NCBI GenBank assembly: GCA_022710975.1
Contig: JAKLGA010000002.1
Coordinates: forward strand, 1-64,000
DNA length: 64,000 nt
Origin: Myxococcota bacterium
Lineage (GTDB): Bacteria; Myxococcota; B64-G9
Direction of reading: 5' to 3'
Of the stretch, positions 15,380 through 23,222 are shown piece after piece (position 1 is the first letter of the stretch; each line of letters opens with the position of its first letter). Below the pieces are notes generated by a model. That model did not search any database. It worked only from the letters and a program-made list of their open reading frames with translations, and had not been told where the DNA came from. A program made the position numbers and the translations under genes.

Positions 15380-16264
15380 TCAGGGCGCGCGACAGCCACC
15401 AGGCGGTACGCAGTAGAGGCCCAGGACGCAGTAGCCGCCCACGCACGGCAGGGTGCCGAAGTCGTGGCACTCGGCGTCCCCGTCGCAGGGCTGCTGGTTG
15501 AGCGCGCAGCGGTGGCTGGCCGCGCCGCAGGTGTTCCGCACCGCGGCGCAGTCCACGTCCTCCGCGCAGGTGGTGTGCGGGTAGACGCTGTTGACGCAGT
15601 CGTAGCCCGAGGGGCAGTCGTCCTCCGCCTGGCAGGCCACCAGGCAGTAGGTCGGGTTCTGCCCGCTGCACAGGTTGGCCGGATCGCCGCACGGGCCCTG
15701 GGTCTTGTCCGTGCAGCCCGCGCAGATGGGCGAGCACCCGGGCACGCAGTAGGGCTGGGTGGGATCCACCTGGCAGGCCCGCTCGGCCAGGACGCAGAAC
15801 TGGCCGAACGGGCAGTAGTCGGTCTGCTCGCAGCGCCCGGCCAGACAGCTGCCGCCCACGCACACCTCGCGCTCGAGCAGCTCGCAGTCCGCGGTGGTGC
15901 GGCAGCCCAGGTGGCAGGCGCCGCCCTCGCAGATCATGCCGATGTCGCAGTGCCGGTCGAGGCTGCAGGTGCCCGCGGCCACGCACTGCCCGGAGCCGAC
16001 GTCGCAGAAGGAGCCGGCGCCGCAGTCCTCGTTGGAGACGCAGCCCGACAGCACCTGGCAGGAGCCGCTGGGGTTGCAGTACTCGCCGTCGGCGCAGGCC
16101 TCGTCGGAGGCGCACACGCAGCGGTAGTCCAGGGTGTCGCAGCGCTGGTAGGCCGCGCAGTCGCCGTCGCGACGGCACTCGCCCTCCAGGGTGCGCTCCG
16201 AGCAGCCGCCGCCCGCCAGGGCGGCCAGGCAAGCCAGGGCCAGGCCTCGCGCGAGGGTGTTCAC
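15380..16264 (-). CDS. Cys-rich surface lipoprotein
   Basis: Exported protein of 294 residues with a signal peptide ending in a lipobox-like LAGGGC (Cys21). The mature part is a run of short six-cysteine modules (CRRDGDCAAYQRC, CSLDRHCDIGMIC, CVSNEDCGAGSFC), the disulfide-rich repeat style seen in many myxobacterial surface proteins. Start GTG 16264 overlaps the TGA of the upstream protease/VWA gene (GTGA), so the two are translationally coupled. No enzymatic motif is visible; adhesion or structural scaffolding is a guess. The 3' end faces the palindromic element. Confidence 0.85.
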   Translation of the reverse strand: MNTLARGLALACLAALAGGGCSERTLEGECRRDGDCAAYQRCDTLDYRCVCASDEACADGEYCNPSGSCQVLSGCVSNEDCGAGSFCDVGSGQCVAAGTCSLDRHCDIGMICEGGACHLGCRTTADCELLEREVCVGGSCLAGRCEQTDYCPFGQFCVLAERACQVDPTQPYCVPGCSPICAGCTDKTQGPCGDPANLCSGQNPTYCLVACQAEDDCPSGYDCVNSVYPHTTCAEDVDCAAVRNTCGAASHRCALNQQPCDGDAECHDFGTLPCVGGYCVLGLYCVPPGGCRAP

Positions 16265-18039
16265 GGCGTCGTCCTCCGCAAATAGGACACCTCGAGGTAC
16301 ACGCCCACCGGGGGCAGGCTGTCCCCGCCGAAGAAGATCGAGTTGTAGCCCGACTCGTACCGCCAGGTCCCGCCCTCGCCCTCCTCCGGCAGCTCGACCG
16401 CGCAGCGGTGGCCCGCGGCGCAGACCTGGTCCGCCTCGCAGCCGGTGGCGTCCAGGCAGGCGGCGTCCGCGGTGGTGTACTGCAGCACGTGCATGGGCCC
16501 GGGCAGAGGGACCTCCGACAGGTAGAACTTGCGCCGCAGCCCCACCGCGCTGATGCCCAGCGCGTCCACCACCGGCCCGTAGTCCTCCGCGCAGATGCTG
16601 TAGAACAGCCCGCCCGTGCCCTCCTGGACCGCCAGGTAGCGGGCCCCGGCCTGCGCGCTCGGGCAGCCGTCCGGCGCCGGGCCGACGATGGCCGACAGGC
16701 TCACCCGGGCCTCGTCACCTGCGCCCTTGAGGTGCTCCAGCCAGCGCACGTAGTACTCGACCAGCCCCAGGGAGTGGTCGTCCTCGTCCGAGATCACGAT
16801 CACGAACAGGGCGGCGTCCGCGCGCAGGAAGCCCGCGTTCTCGCCGTCCAGCAGCTCCGGGGAGAGCGCCAGCCGCATGGCGTCCAGCCCGCGCTCCACC
16901 CGGCTCAGGGTGATCGGCAGCTGGACGTTGGCGGCGAAGGCCGTCTGGGGGGCCGGGGTGCTGTTGTCGATCACCCGGGGGGAGCCCTGCAGGCGGCCCG
17001 ACTGGCTGAGGTCCTCGGTGTCGGTGGACACGATGCCGATCTGGAACTCCGCGCCGGACTCCACCAGGCGCTCCATGAAGTGGTCGAACTTGGCCCCGAG
17101 CTGGGTGCGCTCCTCGCTCATCGTGCCGCTGTTGTCCACGACCCACAGGATGTCCACCTTGGGCGCCAGGGCCTGGCGGAAGGTGTCCACCTGGGTGGGC
17201 ATCGGGTTGAAGCGCACGTCCTCGCAGCCCGCGGTCGCGAGCAGCGCCCCGAGCAGGACGAGCCCCGCCAGGGCCCACCGCCGGCGCGGCCACAGCAGCA
17301 GACCGGCGAGCAGGGCCAGGGCGCCCGCGCCGCCCCCGCCGGCCGTGGCGCAGCCCCCGTCGTCCCCGGGCTTGGCCGTGCAGCGCGGGCTGGGCAGCCC
17401 GGTCGGGTACACGTAGCACAGCCCCTGGATATCATCCTGGGCGAGATCGCGCTTCAGCGTCTCGCCCGGCGCCGCGGTCGGGTACATGGTGGCGTCTCCC
17501 GAGTCGGAGTGGTCGAGCCCCAGCATGTGGCCCGCCTCGTGGGCCACGGCGTTCTGGATGTCGCTCGCCGCGGCGGAGCCGTTGACGGCGAAGGTGTAGT
17601 CCTCGCCGTTGAGCTCGATGTCCGAGTCCACCACCTCGCCGGTGTTGCGATCGTAGGTGGTGGTGGTCAGCGCGATGGCGCCCTGCCCGTGCTCCCAGCC
17701 CGACTCGCGCCAGAGGATCAGGTTGATGTTGTCGTTCCAGTGGTCCTGGTCGAAGCCCACGTCGGTGCGGGAGGTGGTGCCGCCCGAGACGAACGCGAAG
17801 TCCGAGCACTCCGGCGCATTCCAGGCGGCCAGACCCTGGAGCACCGCGGTGAGGCACGAGGCCGGGGCGACGTCGTCGCTGCACAGCTCGTTCACCAGCA
17901 CGGTCACCTGGCGGTCGGGCCACTCCAGGCACACGTGGGTCTCGGCGTCCTGGCTGCGGGTGTAGGCCCGGGCCTCGGGCCCGGCGGTGAGCAGCGCGAG
18001 GGCCAGGGCCGCCCCGCTCCAGCGCGCGAGGGTCATCAC
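16261..18039 (-). CDS. Matrixin-like metalloprotease with internal MYXO-CTERM tail fused to a VWA lipoprotein
   Basis: One 592-residue frame with two normally separate exported proteins. Part 1: signal peptide, then a metzincin protease with HEAGHMLGLDH at 167-177 (three zinc His and the catalytic Glu) and a downstream MYP turn, ending in a MYXO-CTERM-like tail: Cys230, a Gly-rich segment, a helix 238-250 and Arg252-254. Part 2 follows without a stop: a second helix (256-271), a lipobox-like ATAGC with Cys272, then a VWA domain with MIDAS DNSGT at 302-306, and Cys pairs near the end. Between Trp255 and Cys272 there is no ATG, GTG or TTG, so the second half has no ordinary start of its own. 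Start GTG 18039 or ATG 18036 overlaps the upstream stop. Sorting, membrane topology and processing are inferred. Confidence 0.85.
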   Translation of the reverse strand: MMTLARWSGAALALALLTAGPEARAYTRSQDAETHVCLEWPDRQVTVLVNELCSDDVAPASCLTAVLQGLAAWNAPECSDFAFVSGGTTSRTDVGFDQDHWNDNINLILWRESGWEHGQGAIALTTTTYDRNTGEVVDSDIELNGEDYTFAVNGSAAASDIQNAVAHEAGHMLGLDHSDSGDATMYPTAAPGETLKRDLAQDDIQGLCYVYPTGLPSPRCTAKPGDDGGCATAGGGGAGALALLAGLLLWPRRRWALAGLVLLGALLATAGCEDVRFNPMPTQVDTFRQALAPKVDILWVVDNSGTMSEERTQLGAKFDHFMERLVESGAEFQIGIVSTDTEDLSQSGRLQGSPRVIDNSTPAPQTAFAANVQLPITLSRVERGLDAMRLALSPELLDGENAGFLRADAALFVIVISDEDDHSLGLVEYYVRWLEHLKGAGDEARVSLSAIVGPAPDGCPSAQAGARYLAVQEGTGGLFYSICAEDYGPVVDALGISAVGLRRKFYLSEVPLPGPMHVLQYTTADAACLDATGCEADQVCAAGHRCAVELPEEGEGGTWRYESGYNSIFFGGDSLPPVGVYLEVSYLRRTTP

Positions 18040-18596
18040 GGCGCCACCCCCGCGGCCCGGCGCGCGGCCCGGATGACGGACACGGCCTCGTCCCAGCCGA
18101 GCTCCAGCGGCCGGGCGTCGGCGCCGGGGAAGTCCAGGCCGCTCAGGCGCTGGCGCAGGCGCAGCTCGCCGTCCCGCGCCTCGAGCGCGAACACGCCCTG
18201 GCTGAGGCCCACCACCCGCAGCCCGGGCGCGCGCCCCGTCCGCTGCTCCAGGAACAGCAGCAACGGCTCCTCGGGCTCGAAGGTCGGGTAGCCGTGGGCC
18301 ACCTGGGCCCAGCGTCCGATCGCGCCGCCGGGCTGCACGATCTGGAAGGCGGCGGGCCCCGCGCCGGAGAGGTCCTGCTCGACCGCGAACTCGAAGGTGG
18401 TCAGCATGCGCCGGCCGGACGCGTCCCAGGCGGTGCTGGCGCGGGCGAGGTGGGCCACCACCACCCGCTCGGCCCGGGCAGACAGGTCGGCCAGGCCGAG
18501 GCGCTCGGCCACCGAGGCCTGCGCGAACCCGCCGGCGAGGGCGAGGCCGAGCCCGGCGCAGGCGAGCAGCAGGTGCGTCCAGGGTTTCGTTTTCAT
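18036..18596 (-). CDS. Small exported protein of unknown function
   Basis: 186 residues with a clear signal peptide (MKTKPWTHLLLACAGLG, cleavage near AQAS). The mature domain is alpha/beta in pattern, with a motif VVVAHLARASTAWD and ending in a helical DEAVSVIRAARRA. I do not recognise the family. It heads the operon whose next gene is the protease/VWA fusion (overlapping stop and start), so it may be a partner or inhibitor of the protease; this is inference. Its transcript would be almost leaderless: the -10 box ends 6 bases before the ATG. Confidence 0.75.
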   Translation of the reverse strand: MKTKPWTHLLLACAGLGLALAGGFAQASVAERLGLADLSARAERVVVAHLARASTAWDASGRRMLTTFEFAVEQDLSGAGPAAFQIVQPGGAIGRWAQVAHGYPTFEPEEPLLLFLEQRTGRAPGLRVVGLSQGVFALEARDGELRLRQRLSGLDFPGADARPLELGWDEAVSVIRAARRAAGVAP

Positions 18597-18602
18597 GCGT
18601 GA

Positions 18603-18631
18603 ATACTACGGTGGACGGCGGGCGGAATCAA
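18603..18631 (-). promoter_or_regulatory. Promoter of the secreted-protein operon
   Basis: On the minus strand TTGATT (18631-18626), 17 bases, TAGTAT (18608-18603); the ATG is at 18596, so transcription would begin at or within a few bases of the start codon. Confidence 0.6.
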
Positions 18632-18645
18632 GGGAGCTCAGCGGG

Positions 18646-21273
18646 TCACGGGGCGTGGTAGAAGAGCGCTCCACCCGAGCCGGTGGCCAGCCCCGCGCCG
18701 TCGGAGAACCAGGCCAGGCTCCACAGCCAGGCCCGGGTGCCGCTCTCCTGCCGGACCCACCCTCCCCCGGCCCCGTCCGAGCGCAGGATGGTGCCGCCCT
18801 CGCCGACCGCCCAGCGGGTGCCATCCGGCTGGCCGATGATCCGGCGCAGGTGGGCGGTGGTGCCGCTGGGCTCGACGCTCCAGGCCCCGCCGGACAGGCG
18901 CAGGATGGTGCCGAGGTTCCCCACCACGGTGACCTCGCCGGCCGCGCTGCCCCAGACCCCGCTGTAGCTGTCGTTCTCCGCCAGGGCCGCGGGCCGGGGC
19001 ACCTCGACCGGGAGCCAGCCGTTGCCGTCGTGGTGGTACACCCCCAGGTTCTCGCCCACCACCCACACGTCGTCCACCGCGGAGCCCCACACGTCGAACA
19101 GATCGTCCCGGGTCCCCGGCAGATCGCGATCCACCCACGCCTGCCCGTCCCAGACGCCCGCCAGGCCGTCCTCGCCCGCCACCAGGATCTCGCCGCCCGG
19201 GAGCGGCCACAGCGCCCGCAGGGTCCTGCGCTCCATGGCCGCATCCGCCTGGCCGTTGCCGTCCGCGTCGGTCAGCGAGCGGAAGGTCGAGCCGTCCCAG
19301 GCCATCAGGTGCCCCAGGGTCGCGGCCAGGTGACCCGTGCCGTCCGCCGCGAAGAACAGGTCGTAGAAGGAGAGCGCGGGCACGTCGGCCACCGGGACCC
19401 AGCCCTCCGGATCACGCCGCAGCAGGGTGCGATCCAGGCCGCAGGCGAAGAGCGCGCCGTCCGGCCGCTGGGCCGCCGCCCGGAGGTCCTTGCGGGTGCC
19501 CTGGACCAGCAGCTCGGCGTCCTCGCCTGGCGCGTCGCGCACCAGCAGCCCGCCCAGTCCGACCGCCAGGGCGGCCTGGCCGGGCCAGCCGTCCACGTCC
19601 CAGACGAAGCCCAGGCTCTCGGCCCACACCTCTTCCCAGGCGTGGCCGTCCCAGCGCAGGATCGTCCCGCGGCCGCCCAGGATGTCGAAGCCCGTGGTGT
19701 AGTAACCGCCCAGCCCGTCGCCCCACACCGAGGTCAGCAGCACGCCCGACATGCCCGCCGATTCGGTCATGAACTCGAAGCTCGCGCCGTCCCAGCGGAC
19801 CAGGCGGCCGTTCGAGGTGGACACCACCAGGGCCTCTGGCCCCTCCACGAACAGCCCGTACAGGTTCTCGTTCTCGACCAGCAGGTGGACCTGCACCGCC
19901 TCCCCGTCGTAGTGCAGGAATCGCCCGAAGTCGCTGGTGGCCCACACGTCGTAGGGGCCGCTGCCCCCGAGGTTGTGGATGGCGCCCTGGCTGATCCCGG
20001 TGTCGAACCGGCTCCAGGACTCGCCGTCGAGGAACAGCCACACGCCGTCGTCCCCGGCCACGTGCACGTGCTGCGCGTCCGCCGCCCACACCGCCCGCAG
20101 CGCCGAGCGGATCGGGGGATCGACGGTCGGCGTCACGCTGAGCCAGCGCTCGCCGTCGTAGTGCAGGACCATCCCATCCTGGCCCACGGCCCACACGTCC
20201 GACAGCGAACGGCCGTCCACCGCCAGCACGTCCAGCCAGGTGCCGGCGTCCAGGGCCACGCAGTCCGTGCCGTCGTGGTGCAGGATGCGCCCCGCCTCGC
20301 CGACGGCCAGGGCGTTGTGCGCGTCGTGGGCCCACACGCCGTGCAGCCCGTCCACGCTGGGCAGGGGGTTCTCCAGGCACCAGCCCCCGGCCGAGCACAG
20401 GTTGGCGGCGGCGCGCTGGCACGCGGCGCCCTGGAGCGCGTAGCCCGGATCGCAGGCGCAGACGTGGGTCTGGCCCTGGCGCACGCAGGCGGTGCGACGG
20501 GGCTCGGCGCACGGATTCGGTTCGCAGACGTCGTCCACGCACACGCCCTGCTCGGTCTCCAGCATGCCCTCGTCGCACAGGCACACCGCGCTCTCGCCCC
20601 GGTTCGCGCAGCGGGTCCGGGGCGGCGTCTGGCAGGGCTGCAGATCGCAGGGTCGCACGCACTCGCCCTGCCCGCCCTCGACGTAGCCGTCGTCGCACAG
20701 GCAGCTCACCGCCTGCCCGTCGGCCACGCAGCGCGTGCGGTGGGCCTCGGCGCACGGGTTCGGCAGGCAGGGATCGTCGGGCACGCAGGTGCCTCCCGGC
20801 CCTTCCTCCCAGCCCGCGTCGCAGCGGCACACGGCCACGCCGAGCTCCGCGCTGCAGCGCGTCCGGTTGGGCTCGGCGCACGGGTTCGGCAGACAGGGGT
20901 CCGGCACGCAGGCGCCCCCGGGCCCGTCCACGTAGCCGGGGTCGCACAGACACACCACCGCGCCGTCCGGGCTCTCGCACCGGGTGCGGTGCTCCTCCCG
21001 GCAGGGGTTCGGATCGCAGCCGCCCGCGGAGACGCAGTCCCCCGTCGCGCTCTCCACGTAGCCCGCCTCGCACATGCAGCGCGCGGCGCCGTCGACCTCC
21101 AGGCAGGAGGTCTTGTGCAGCCCCACACACGGGTTCGGCTCGCACGGGTCCGCGGGCCCGCCGCCCCCGCCGCAGCCGGCGGCCAGCAGGCTCGCCAGCA
21201 GCGGCCCCAGGGCCGCCGCCGCCCCCACGATCCCCCGCCGCCGCGCTCGCCGCTCCAGGTTGGGTGCCCGCAT
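18646..21273 (-). CDS. Lipoprotein with EGF-like repeats and a C-terminal beta-propeller-like repeat region
   Basis: 875-residue surface lipoprotein: basic N-terminus, hydrophobic helix and lipobox LAAGC (Cys34), followed by a Gly-rich spacer. Residues about 43-290 hold six EGF-like units of the pattern PNPC...RTRC...CxCDxGY. The remaining 560 residues contain repeating VWAVGxDGMVLHYDG/WLSVTP-type units, each about 45 residues (IRSALRAVWAADAQHVHVAG, LFDVWGSAVDDVWVVG), as in the BNR/Kelch-like propellers of myxobacterial outer surface proteins. The ATG 21273 lies 6 bases after the -10 box, indicating a leaderless transcript. It may take part in cell-surface contact; there is no catalytic signature. 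Confidence 0.85.
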   Translation of the reverse strand: MRAPNLERRARRRGIVGAAAALGPLLASLLAAGCGGGGGPADPCEPNPCVGLHKTSCLEVDGAARCMCEAGYVESATGDCVSAGGCDPNPCREEHRTRCESPDGAVVCLCDPGYVDGPGGACVPDPCLPNPCAEPNRTRCSAELGVAVCRCDAGWEEGPGGTCVPDDPCLPNPCAEAHRTRCVADGQAVSCLCDDGYVEGGQGECVRPCDLQPCQTPPRTRCANRGESAVCLCDEGMLETEQGVCVDDVCEPNPCAEPRRTACVRQGQTHVCACDPGYALQGAACQRAAANLCSAGGWCLENPLPSVDGLHGVWAHDAHNALAVGEAGRILHHDGTDCVALDAGTWLDVLAVDGRSLSDVWAVGQDGMVLHYDGERWLSVTPTVDPPIRSALRAVWAADAQHVHVAGDDGVWLFLDGESWSRFDTGISQGAIHNLGGSGPYDVWATSDFGRFLHYDGEAVQVHLLVENENLYGLFVEGPEALVVSTSNGRLVRWDGASFEFMTESAGMSGVLLTSVWGDGLGGYYTTGFDILGGRGTILRWDGHAWEEVWAESLGFVWDVDGWPGQAALAVGLGGLLVRDAPGEDAELLVQGTRKDLRAAAQRPDGALFACGLDRTLLRRDPEGWVPVADVPALSFYDLFFAADGTGHLAATLGHLMAWDGSTFRSLTDADGNGQADAAMERRTLRALWPLPGGEILVAGEDGLAGVWDGQAWVDRDLPGTRDDLFDVWGSAVDDVWVVGENLGVYHHDGNGWLPVEVPRPAALAENDSYSGVWGSAAGEVTVVGNLGTILRLSGGAWSVEPSGTTAHLRRIIGQPDGTRWAVGEGGTILRSDGAGGGWVRQESGTRAWLWSLAWFSDGAGLATGSGGALFYHAP

Positions 21274-21279
21274 GTCAAG

Positions 21280-21329
21280 ATGCTAGGTGGCGTGCCGCGG
21301 CTTGTCAAACGCCCCCGGGGGAGTAGACT
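21280..21329. promoter_or_regulatory. Back-to-back promoters sharing a palindromic -35
   Basis: Plus: TTGTCA (21302-21307), 16 bases, TAGACT (21324-21329). Minus: TTGACA (21308-21303), 17 bases, TAGCAT (21285-21280). The two -35 hexamers overlap by five bases in TTGTCAA. Confidence 0.6.
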
Positions 21330-21357
21330 CGGCCTGCGCTCCGGGAGGGGCGCCCGC

Positions 21358-21723
21358 ATGGAGGCCACCCACCCCTGCGTCTGCGACGGCGGCACCTGCA
21401 TCCGCGCGGGCGCGGTGAACGCCTGCGGCGAGGGGCTCGAGTTCGAGCTCGAGTTCCGCGCCGACAGGGTGACCCGGGTGAGCTTCAGCACCGACGCCTG
21501 CGCGCACGTCCGGGCCGCGGCCGGCGCGGCCGCCCGCCTGGCCCAGGGGCGGGACGTCTCGGCGCTCTCGCGCCTGGATGCGGCCAGCATCCTGGCGGAG
21601 CTGCCCGAGCTGCCCGCCGGGGAGCGCCACACCGCCGAGTTCGTGGCCCAGGCGCTGGCCGCAGCGCTCAGGGCGTACCTGCTGCGCCGGCGCGAGGAGC
21701 CCTGGAAGCGCCTGTACCGTTGA
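21358..21723 (+). CDS. IscU/NifU N-domain-like protein lacking the third cysteine
   Basis: 121 residues with the fold pattern of the Fe-S scaffold IscU/NifU-N: Cys23 before the first strand pair (EGLEFELEFRADRVTRVSF), then DAC at Cys48 followed by the long helix, and LPELPAGERH before the last helix. In true scaffolds a third Cys follows this RH; here it is Thr92. The N-terminus instead adds CVCDGGTC (Cys7, 9, 14), which is not usual. It may bind a metal or cluster differently or have lost scaffold function. No other isc/suf gene is near. The start ATG 21358 has GGGAGGGG upstream. Confidence 0.7.
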   Translation: MEATHPCVCDGGTCIRAGAVNACGEGLEFELEFRADRVTRVSFSTDACAHVRAAAGAAARLAQGRDVSALSRLDAASILAELPELPAGERHTAEFVAQALAAALRAYLLRRREEPWKRLYR

Positions 21724-21749
21724 CGCTCCCCGGCCGCTTCTGGTAAGGG
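21720..21749 (+). promoter_or_regulatory. Candidate promoter for gltX
   Basis: TTGACG (21720-21725), 18 bases, TAAGGG (21744-21749), overlapping the stop codon of the upstream gene. Confidence 0.45.
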
Positions 21750-21769
21750 CCTGCACGGAGGTTCCCGCC

Positions 21770-23218
21770 ATGGACAGACCGGTCCGCGTCCGCTTCGCTC
21801 CCTCCCCCACCGGCTTCCTGCACGTGGGCGGGGTGCGGACGGCGATCTTCAACGTGCTCTTCGCCCGCCGCCAGGGCGGCAAGTTCATCCTGCGCATCGA
21901 GGACACGGACCACGAGCGCAACACCGAGGAGGCCCTGCAGCAGATCCTCGAGTCCCTGCGCTGGCTGGGCCTGGCGTGGGACGAGGGCCCGCTGCGCCAG
22001 TCCGACCGGAAGGAGCTCTACCGCTCCCGCCTGGAGTCCCTGCTCGCCTCGGGCCAGGCCTACCGCTGCTACTGCAGCGCGGCCGAGCTCGAGGCCAAGC
22101 GCCAGAAGGCCATCGCGGAGAAGCGCACCTACAAGTACGACCGCACCTGCCGCGACCTGCCCGCCGGCGCCCAGGACGGGCGCCCGTACGTGGTGCGCTT
22201 CAGGATGCCGGACCAGCTCCCGGATCACTTCGACGATCTCATCAAGGGCCGCATCCCGATCGAGCCGGAGAACCTGGACGACTGGATCCTGGCCCGCTCC
22301 GACGGCAGCCCCACCTACAACTTCTGCGTGGTGGTGGACGACGCGGACATGGGCATCAGCCACGTGATCCGCGGCGACGACCACGTCATCAACACGCCCC
22401 GCCAGATCATGCTGTACCGGGCCTTCGGCTTCCCCGAGCCGAGCTTCGCCCACATGCCGCTGGTGCACGGCCCCGACGGCTCCAAGCTGTCGAAGCGGCG
22501 CGAGGCGGAGTACCGCGCCCTGGGCATCAGCGTCTCGGCCCTGGAGTACCGGGCCATGGGCTACCTGCCCCAGGCGGTGGTCAACTACTTCGCCCGGCTG
22601 GGCTGGAGCCACGGGGACCAGGAGATCTTCTCACGGGCCGAGCTGGAGGGCATGTTCGAGCTGAAGGACGTGGGCAAGTCCGCCAGCGTGATGAACCCCG
22701 AGAAGTTCAAGTGGCTCAACGCCCACTACCTCAAGGAGACGCCGGACGCGGAGCTGGCGGGCATGCTGCCGCCCTACCTCGCGGCGCTGGGTTTCCCGGC
22801 CGAGCCCGGTCCGCGCCTGGCGCGCATCGCCGGGGCCTTCAAGGAGCGCGCCAAGACCCTGGCCGAGATCGCCGAGCAGGCCCGGGTGTTCTTCGAGGCG
22901 CCCAGCGCCTACGAGCCCAAGGCGGTGCAGAAGAACTGGAAGGCGGACAGCCCCGGGCTGCTGGGCCGGGTGCGGGCCCTGGTGGCCGCGCGGGGCGTGG
23001 AGGACGAGCCCGGCCTGGAGCAGGCCTTCCGCGAGCTGGCCGAGGCCCACGCCGGCGGCAAGCTGGGGGCCGTGGCCCAGCCGGTGCGCATCGCGCTGAC
23101 CGGATCGTCCGCCAGCCCCTCCCTGTTCCTGGTCATGGCCATCCTCGGCCAGGACGAGGTCCTGCGCCGGCTCGATCGGGCCCTGGCCAGCCTGCCCGGA
23201 CCCGCCCCGCAGGGCTGA
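21770..23218 (+). CDS. gltX: Glutamate--tRNA ligase
   Basis: Class I aminoacyl-tRNA synthetase of 482 residues that charges tRNA-Glu (and possibly tRNA-Gln in organisms using the amidotransferase route). The HIGH-type signature FAPSPTGFLHVGG is at 9-21 and the KMSKS-type loop SKLSKRR at about 238. A zinc-region CYCSAAELE follows the Rossmann part. The start ATG 21770 has GGAGG upstream; a longer open frame overlaps the preceding gene and was not used. It is followed after 4 bases by the CPBP protease gene. Confidence 0.95.
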   Translation: MDRPVRVRFAPSPTGFLHVGGVRTAIFNVLFARRQGGKFILRIEDTDHERNTEEALQQILESLRWLGLAWDEGPLRQSDRKELYRSRLESLLASGQAYRCYCSAAELEAKRQKAIAEKRTYKYDRTCRDLPAGAQDGRPYVVRFRMPDQLPDHFDDLIKGRIPIEPENLDDWILARSDGSPTYNFCVVVDDADMGISHVIRGDDHVINTPRQIMLYRAFGFPEPSFAHMPLVHGPDGSKLSKRREAEYRALGISVSALEYRAMGYLPQAVVNYFARLGWSHGDQEIFSRAELEGMFELKDVGKSASVMNPEKFKWLNAHYLKETPDAELAGMLPPYLAALGFPAEPGPRLARIAGAFKERAKTLAEIAEQARVFFEAPSAYEPKAVQKNWKADSPGLLGRVRALVAARGVEDEPGLEQAFRELAEAHAGGKLGAVAQPVRIALTGSSASPSLFLVMAILGQDEVLRRLDRALASLPGPAPQG

Positions 23219-23222
23219 AGGT

